Positions 6,631 to 10,822 of a stretch of 10,822 nucleotides of DNA are shown here, piece after piece. Source of the stretch: Rhodospirillales bacterium (GTDB lineage: Bacteria > Pseudomonadota > Alphaproteobacteria > Acetobacterales > Acetobacteraceae). The position numbers and the translations under genes are program-made. Numbering within the stretch: position 1 is the first letter of the stretch; the number at the start of each line of letters is the position of its first letter. The DNA is taken from contig JAGWOU010000030.1 in assembly GCA_028870815.1 (NCBI GenBank), positions 1-10,822 of the forward strand, given 5' to 3'. The notes under the pieces were generated by a model. It was not told where the DNA came from and ran no database searches. It saw only the letters and a program-made list of their open reading frames with translations.

Positions 6631-6679
6631 CGCCACCGCGCGGCTTTGCCTATCATCCATCGCCGGATTGACTTCCCGG

Positions 6680-6685
6680 TATAAC
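6680..6685 (+). promoter_or_regulatory. Candidate -10 box for the mscS-family gene
   Basis: TATAAC matches the -10 consensus at 5 of 6 positions and ends 18 bases before ATG 6704, leaving room for the AAGGG ribosome binding site at 6693-6697. No -35 is seen at 16-18 bases. The TTGACT at 6668-6673 is only 6 bases away and cannot be its partner. Confidence 0.28.
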
Positions 6686-6703
6686 GCCTCTCAAGGGTCA
6701 CCC

Positions 6704-9004
6704 ATGCGGTATCTGCCCATTTTCGTCGCCCTGGCCTTGCTTGCAGCTCCCATCGCAAGCAAGGCTGCACCCTCCGCCGAAGCCCAGACCAACCCGGCGC
6801 AGCAGCCCGCCGCCCCGGCAAAAACCACCCCGACCATCATCCCGGGCTCGCCACTGGCGGCTCTCACCGGGGCGGGCACGCAGCCCCCGCCGGAAAATGC
6901 CGCCCCCGCCCCGTTCGGCACGGATGAGCTGGGCTTCGCCATGTCCTCTGTGCTTGGGTACGAGGCCACCCGCACGTTCAATGATTTTACCGACGCGCTG
7001 CAACGCTCCACCCGGCTCACGCCGGTTCTGCATTGGTTGCAAAGCTTTTCCAGCATACCGTGGCGGCGCGCCTACGCCGCCGCCGTGTTGCGCGGCATCG
7101 CCATCGCCATCCTGCCCGGCATCGCGCTGGATGTCGCGGCGCGCTTCCTGCTCGGCAAGCCAATGCGGCTCTGCGCGCGGCACGGCGTTCCGCAACACAA
7201 TGAATACATACCCGACCCGGACATGGAGGGCCTGGCCGAGGAGGCCACGCCAAAACCCCGCCCGCGCATCTCATTGCGCGCGTCCTTCCGCCGCCTTGGG
7301 TTCGCTTTGCTGAATTTCGGGCTGGCGCTGCTGCCGATCGCTGGCTTCGCCATCACCGAGCAGCTCTTTCTATCCAGCGGCCTGCTCACCGTCCGCGCCG
7401 CGCGGCTGGCAGTGACAGGCATCGCCAACGCCTATCTGCTGGCGCGGCTGGCGCAGGAAATCGTGCGGCTGCCGCTTTCTCCCGCCGCCACCAACCTGCG
7501 GCTGGTCCGGCTGCCCACCAGCAGCGCCGCCTGGGCCATGCGCCGGGCCAACGTACTGATCGGCACCATTTTCGCCGCCTTCTGCATCATCTCCGTCGCG
7601 GAAATTCTGGCCCTGCCAAAGGATGGCGCCGGCGCGCTGCTCCGGCTTGCGGCGCTGGCCGTGCATCTGGAGATCGCGCTGGCCATATGGCAGAGCCGCC
7701 GCGTCATCAGCCGCTGGATCACCGGACGCCCGGATGCCACAGGCTTCATCGCCGGCCTGCGCCACCGCTTCGCCAAAATCTGGTATGTCGTCGCCCTGTT
7801 CTATGTGCTGGCGCTGTGGGTGGCCTGGGCCGGCGGGGTGCATAACGCGCTGGGTGTGCTGCTGCGGGCGATTTTAGTAGTGCTGGCGGCACTGGTGCTG
7901 GTGCGCCTGGCCTGGTCGGGCAGTAACACTCTGCTTGGCCGCCTGTTCCCAGACCCCGCCATCGTCCCCGACCACGGCGCGTCCAAATTCCTGCTCCGCG
8001 CCGGCAGCTATAACCCGCTGCTCCGTCTCGTGGCGCGTACCGCCATCGGGCTGCTAGCGCTGCTGCTCATCCTGCAAGGCTGGGGCATCAATGCGTTCGG
8101 CTGGCTGGTGACCAACCCCATCAGCCACGCCTGGCTGGGCGCGCTGTCCTCCGTCGCCATCAGCATCGCCGTCGCAATTCTCATCTGGGAGTTCATTAAC
8201 TACCACATGGAAGCACGGGTGGAGCGGCTGAACGCCGCCGGCCGCCCGCGTCAAGCCATGCGGCTACGCACGCTTTTGCCGATTCTGCGCGCCGGGCTCG
8301 GCGCCGTCATCGTGGTGGTCACGCTGATTATCTGCCTCTCGCGCATTGGGGTGAACGCCACCGGGCTGCTGGCGGTCTCCTCGGTTGTCGGCATCGCGGT
8401 AGGGTTCGGCAGCCAGAAACTGGTGCAGGACATCATCACCGGCCTGTTCCTGCTGTTCGAGGACGCTCTGCAAGTGGGCGATGTCGTCTCCCTCGCGGGC
8501 ATGTCCGGCACGGTTGAGCGCGTCTCAATCCGCACCATCCGTCTGCGCGCGGGTGATGGCTCGATCAACATCATCCCCTTCTCCTCGGTCACCATCGTCA
8601 CCAACCAGACGCGCGATTTCAGCTATGCGCAAATCTCCATCATGGTGGGGTTTCACGAGAATATCGAACGTGTGACGGCGGTGCTGAAGGAGATCGGCGC
8701 CCAGATGCGCGCCGAACCCGCCTGGGCGGCGATGATGCGCGACGATCTTCAGCTTTTCGGGCTCGATTCCTTCAGCGATCTGGGGCTGGTGATCACCGGG
8801 CAAATCCGCACCGGGCCTGGGCAGCACTGGTCCGTGCGGCGGGAGTTTTACGGCCGCGTACAGAAGCGTTTCGCAGAGGAAGGCATCGAGCTGCCCAGCC
8901 GCAACCAAAGCCTGCGGCTTACCTTTCCGCCGGCGGAGCAAGAGCAGCTATCCCCCGCCGCCAGGGCGAAACCGGACTTACCGTCAGCCGCTCCGCAACC
9001 CTAA
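6704..9004 (+). CDS. Large MscS-family mechanosensitive ion channel (YbiO-like architecture)
   Basis: 766 aa, much longer than E. coli MscS (286 aa) and near the size of YbiO. It is a membrane channel that opens on membrane tension and releases solutes during osmotic downshock. It begins with a signal peptide (MRYLPIFVALALLAAPIASKAA, cleavage near 21-22). A low-complexity Ala/Pro stretch follows to about 75. I estimate about eleven hydrophobic segments, near 123-150, 195-225, 226-253, 282-305, 310-335, 356-381, 382-407, 439-468, 479-503, 523-549 and 553-587. The last is the pore helix with VVGIAVGFGSQKLVQDIITG. Next come FEDALQVGDVV, a beta domain with GTVERVSIRTIRLR and IIPFSSV, and a C-terminal alpha/beta vestibule. 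ATG 6704 has AAGGG 6 bases upstream and starts the signal peptide; the frame is open far upstream but only as antisense of phzF and ada. The stop overlaps that of the convergent methyltransferase. Confidence 0.92.
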   Translation: MRYLPIFVALALLAAPIASKAAPSAEAQTNPAQQPAAPAKTTPTIIPGSPLAALTGAGTQPPPENAAPAPFGTDELGFAMSSVLGYEATRTFNDFTDALQRSTRLTPVLHWLQSFSSIPWRRAYAAAVLRGIAIAILPGIALDVAARFLLGKPMRLCARHGVPQHNEYIPDPDMEGLAEEATPKPRPRISLRASFRRLGFALLNFGLALLPIAGFAITEQLFLSSGLLTVRAARLAVTGIANAYLLARLAQEIVRLPLSPAATNLRLVRLPTSSAAWAMRRANVLIGTIFAAFCIISVAEILALPKDGAGALLRLAALAVHLEIALAIWQSRRVISRWITGRPDATGFIAGLRHRFAKIWYVVALFYVLALWVAWAGGVHNALGVLLRAILVVLAALVLVRLAWSGSNTLLGRLFPDPAIVPDHGASKFLLRAGSYNPLLRLVARTAIGLLALLLILQGWGINAFGWLVTNPISHAWLGALSSVAISIAVAILIWEFINYHMEARVERLNAAGRPRQAMRLRTLLPILRAGLGAVIVVVTLIICLSRIGVNATGLLAVSSVVGIAVGFGSQKLVQDIITGLFLLFEDALQVGDVVSLAGMSGTVERVSIRTIRLRAGDGSINIIPFSSVTIVTNQTRDFSYAQISIMVGFHENIERVTAVLKEIGAQMRAEPAWAAMMRDDLQLFGLDSFSDLGLVITGQIRTGPGQHWSVRREFYGRVQKRFAEEGIELPSRNQSLRLTFPPAEQEQLSPAARAKPDLPSAAPQP

Positions 9005-9714
9005 ACGCCGCCACTTTCGGCCAGAACCCGCCTGCCCCCGGCTTTCTGCCCCACCGGCACGGCGCCATGCAGCGCCTTGGTCGCCTCGGCGATCGCCAAC
9101 CCCGCGACTTGCGGCGCCAGCAGCGGCCCGCACGCCTCAAACAGCGCGGCAAGCTTGAGCATCGGCGTATTGCCGAAGGGCGGGGCGTAGAGCGCCGTGG
9201 TTTGCGCCTCCACGGTGAAAAACAGGCTGCCGAGCAGCCGCGCCAGCTGGCCCTCCGAATAAGGTTGGCCATGGCCGAAGGGCGTGCTCTCGGCATAAGC
9301 CCATAACCCGCTCCGGTTCGGCGCCACCACGATCAGCCTTCCGTCATCCTTCAGCACCCGCCAGGCCTCACGCAAGGCGCGGCGGGCGTTTTCCGCCTGC
9401 TCCAGGCCATGGACCAGCAAAATCCGGTCGAATGAAAGGTCAGGAAACGGCAGCGTCTCGGCTTCCGCGAGGCAGGAAAGCCCCGGCAGCCCGGCTGGCC
9501 AGGGTGCCGCCCCCATATAAGCGGGCGAAACCGCGACGCAGCGCGCCTCCTCCCGCCACAAATGCAGGCAAGGCCCGGCATGGCCAATGCCAAGCACGGA
9601 AAGCCCCGCCATGCTTGGCCAAAGCCGGTCCAGTTGGCGGCGCAATATTCCTGCGGCATGCCGTCCTAGGCCTGTCGCATAAAATCCCGCTGCATCTCGT
9701 GCATCGATCGCCAT
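9001..9714 (-). CDS. Class I SAM-dependent methyltransferase, substrate unknown
   Basis: 237 aa. The fold is a Rossmann-type methyltransferase (Methyltransf_11-like). A motif I-like strand and loop SVLGIGHAGP lies at 39-48, AETLPFPDLSFDRILLVHGLEQ at about 85-106 covers the usual motif II/III region, and LREAWRVLKDDGRLIVVAPN at 114-133 is the classic post-motif III strand. Motif I lacks the usual acidic E/DxGxGxG pattern. This variant occurs in an alphaproteobacterial group commonly found beside gloB, and the divergent arrangement here fits that. I cannot name the methyl acceptor. ATG 9714 is preferred because TATATA stands exactly 6 bases upstream; a TTG at 9735 would add 7 residues. Its TAG stop shares bases with the TAA of the mscS-family gene. 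Confidence 0.8.
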   Translation of the reverse strand: MAIDARDAAGFYATGLGRHAAGILRRQLDRLWPSMAGLSVLGIGHAGPCLHLWREEARCVAVSPAYMGAAPWPAGLPGLSCLAEAETLPFPDLSFDRILLVHGLEQAENARRALREAWRVLKDDGRLIVVAPNRSGLWAYAESTPFGHGQPYSEGQLARLLGSLFFTVEAQTTALYAPPFGNTPMLKLAALFEACGPLLAPQVAGLAIAEATKALHGAVPVGQKAGGRRVLAESGGV

Positions 9715-9720
9715 TGCCCC

Positions 9721-9726
9721 TATATA
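9721..9726. promoter_or_regulatory. TATATA in the divergent methyltransferase/gloB spacer
   Basis: The 41-base spacer between the two start codons contains the self-complementary hexamer TATATA. On the minus strand it lies 6 bases before ATG 9714. On the plus strand it lies 29 bases before the gloB ATG, ahead of the AAGGAG ribosome binding site (9740-9745). It could serve as the -10 of either gene, or both. No good -35 is visible on either strand. Confidence 0.28.
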
Positions 9727-9755
9727 ACCCGGCAAAGCAAAGGAGCGAGAGACAG

Positions 9756-10481
9756 ATGACCGTTACAGCCCAGGCCATTCCCATGCTGTCAGACAATTAT
9801 TCGTGGCTGCTTATCGACTCGGCAACCGGCAAGACCGGCATTGTCGACCCCGCTGAGACAAGGCCCGCCATCGCCGCATTGGAACAGCTTGGCGTGGGGC
9901 TGGATTATATCTTCCTCACCCATCATCACCCCGATCATATCGGCGGCGTGGCCGGTCTGGTTGAGATGTATCATCCCCAAGTCGTCGGCAACCAGGCGGA
10001 TGCGCACCGCCTGCCGAAGCTCGACATTCCGGTGCATGAGGGCTCCCTGGTGGATTTCGGCAATGCAAGGCTGCGGGTTATCGAAACCCCAGGCCACACG
10101 CTGGGCCATATTTCCTATTACATCGCCGATGGCGGCATCCTGCTGCCGGGCGACACGCTGTTCAGCCTGGGCTGCGGCCGGCTGTTCGAGGGCAGCCCGG
10201 CGCAAATGTTCAACTCCATCGGCAAATATGGCGACCTGCCGGATGACACGCTGGTTTGCGCGGGGCACGAATATACCTCGTCCAACGCGAGATTCGCCCT
10301 GACCGTGGAGCCGGAAAACCAAGCGCTGTTGAACCGGGCCCGGCAGGTTCAGATCTTGCGGGGCATGGGCCAGCCCACATTACCAGTCACCATGGGTGAA
10401 GAGCGCGCCACAAATCCATTCATTCGCGCTAAGGATGTAGAAACATTCGCGAGAATCCGCGCGGCGAAGGACAATAGCTGA
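9756..10481 (+). CDS. gloB: Hydroxyacylglutathione hydrolase (glyoxalase II)
   Basis: 241 aa; family members are usually about 250. It hydrolyses S-D-lactoylglutathione to D-lactate and glutathione, the second step of methylglyoxal detoxification, in the cytoplasm. It is a metallo-beta-lactamase-fold enzyme with the complete binuclear metal site: THHHPDHIGG (H56, H58, D60, H61), ETPGHTLGH (H114), GDTLFSLGCGRLFEG (D133) and GHEYTSSNARF (H171). The C-terminal glyoxalase II helix region has RATNPFIR (217-224), which separates it from generic lactamase-fold hydrolases. ATG 9756 has AAGGAG 10 bases upstream and starts the conserved strand. It is divergent from the methyltransferase. Confidence 0.95.
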   Translation: MTVTAQAIPMLSDNYSWLLIDSATGKTGIVDPAETRPAIAALEQLGVGLDYIFLTHHHPDHIGGVAGLVEMYHPQVVGNQADAHRLPKLDIPVHEGSLVDFGNARLRVIETPGHTLGHISYYIADGGILLPGDTLFSLGCGRLFEGSPAQMFNSIGKYGDLPDDTLVCAGHEYTSSNARFALTVEPENQALLNRARQVQILRGMGQPTLPVTMGEERATNPFIRAKDVETFARIRAAKDNS

Positions 10482-10508
10482 GCGTCCCGGCGCTTCTGCT
10501 GCTTTTTT
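10481..10508 (+). terminator. Weak possible terminator after gloB
   Basis: AGCG (10481-10484) pairs with CGCT (10491-10494). A run of six T follows at 10503-10508, but 8 bases lie between stem and T run and the stem is only 4-5 bp. It is a poor intrinsic terminator at best; read-through into the next gene is possible. Confidence 0.22.
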
Positions 10509-10524
10509 GCAACAACACCGGGGA

Positions 10525-10822
10525 ATGACGCCCTTGTTACACATTAAGCCTGTTGCGCCCACGCTCGCGTTTGTTAGGAAACTAAGGACGGAAAGCCTCA
10601 ACAAGCGGCGCCGTCTGGGAGAATTTGGTTCTGGCCGCCTTGCGCTGCTACTTTGCAACGTATTGGCGGCCGCCAGCCTTGCTAATTCCGCTCGGGCGGA
10701 CAGCTTCAAGCCAGGATATTGGGTATCAACAGGCCGGGAAATCGTGCTGCAGATCGGCCCTTGCGGCAAAGATCTCTGCGGCTTCATCGCAGGCATCGCC
10801 CTGGATCACCCCGGTGACGCCA
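10525..10822 (+). CDS. Exported DUF2147-family protein, 5' part
   Basis: The gene runs off the right edge; 99 codons are visible with no stop. A hydrophobic stretch RLALLLCNVLAAASLANSARA ends in an A-R-A cleavage site after residue 58. The mature start then reads DSFKPGYWVSTGREIVLQIGPCGKDLCGFIAGIALDHPGDA. The pattern of a Trp-led strand, then CGxxLCGxI and a following L-D-H-P-x-D, is that of DUF2147, a small periplasmic beta-rich family of unknown function. ATG 10525 is the first in-frame start after gloB but leaves an unusually long 37-residue basic n-region and has no well-spaced ribosome binding site. No better in-frame ATG or GTG exists before the signal helix. Confidence 0.65.
   Translation, partial: MTPLLHIKPVAPTLAFVRKLRTESLNKRRRLGEFGSGRLALLLCNVLAAASLANSARADSFKPGYWVSTGREIVLQIGPCGKDLCGFIAGIALDHPGDA

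Noticed and set aside
6668..6685. TTGACT and TATAAC as a sigma-70 promoter pair
   Set aside because: Only 6 bases separate them, against the 16-18 needed. Only the TATAAC is kept, as a weak -10 candidate.
5519..6703. In-frame upstream extension of the mscS-family gene
   Set aside because: The added sequence is only antisense of phzF and the Ada-like gene. The signal peptide and ribosome binding site fix the start at 6704.
10380..10796. Minus-strand open frame at the right edge
   Set aside because: It lies antisense to the end of gloB and to a clear DUF2147 coding region with a signal peptide. Its own translation shows no recognisable domain.

Overview
The window is GC-rich, densely packed bacterial chromosome. 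It has the hallmarks of an alphaproteobacterium: a small bacterial HIG1-type membrane protein, a methyltransferase divergent from glyoxalase II, and strong GC bias at third codon positions. Acetobacteraceae-like is my best guess for the family, but that is inference from protein style, not a database match. I see no tRNA, rRNA, CRISPR array, insertion sequence, phage gene or plasmid gene. This looks like ordinary core and metabolic chromosome.

Layout. (1) 1-173 is the 3' end of an outer-membrane beta-barrel gene, closed by a perfect 11-bp hairpin with a GCAA loop. (2) 174-418 is a 245-bp leader carrying two inverted repeats. It precedes a plus-strand polyamine operon: a SpuC-like putrescine aminotransferase (419-1798), a PuuA-like gamma-glutamylpolyamine synthetase (1795-3159, 4-bp overlap) and agmatine deiminase AguA (3167-4249). 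(3) A minus-strand block reads right to left: HIG1-like membrane protein (6618-6433), PhzF-family isomerase (6430-5606), an Ada/Ogt-type O6-alkylguanine methyltransferase with only half of an AraC domain (5541-4846), and AlkB (4868-4233). (4) A large MscS-family mechanosensitive channel runs on the plus strand (6704-9004). (5) A minus-strand SAM methyltransferase (9714-9001) is divergent from plus-strand glyoxalase II gloB (9756-10481). (6) The 5' end of an exported DUF2147-family protein runs off the right edge.

How the genes work together. The first operon handles agmatine and putrescine. AguA converts agmatine to N-carbamoylputrescine. SpuC and PuuA offer two exits from putrescine, by transamination or by gamma-glutamylation. 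The amidase that should link them (AguB) is not in the window. The last two genes of the minus-strand block form a direct-reversal DNA alkylation repair pair. GloB detoxifies methylglyoxal-derived S-lactoylglutathione.

The most interesting non-coding signal is the structured leader before the polyamine operon: an 8-bp inverted repeat, then a composite hairpin ending just before the ribosome binding site. Other points of note are the Ada-like protein without its sensor domain, two minus-strand starts placed exactly six bases after a -10-like hexamer (candidate leaderless mRNAs), and two tail-to-tail gene overlaps. I found no convincing sign of a wholly new system.
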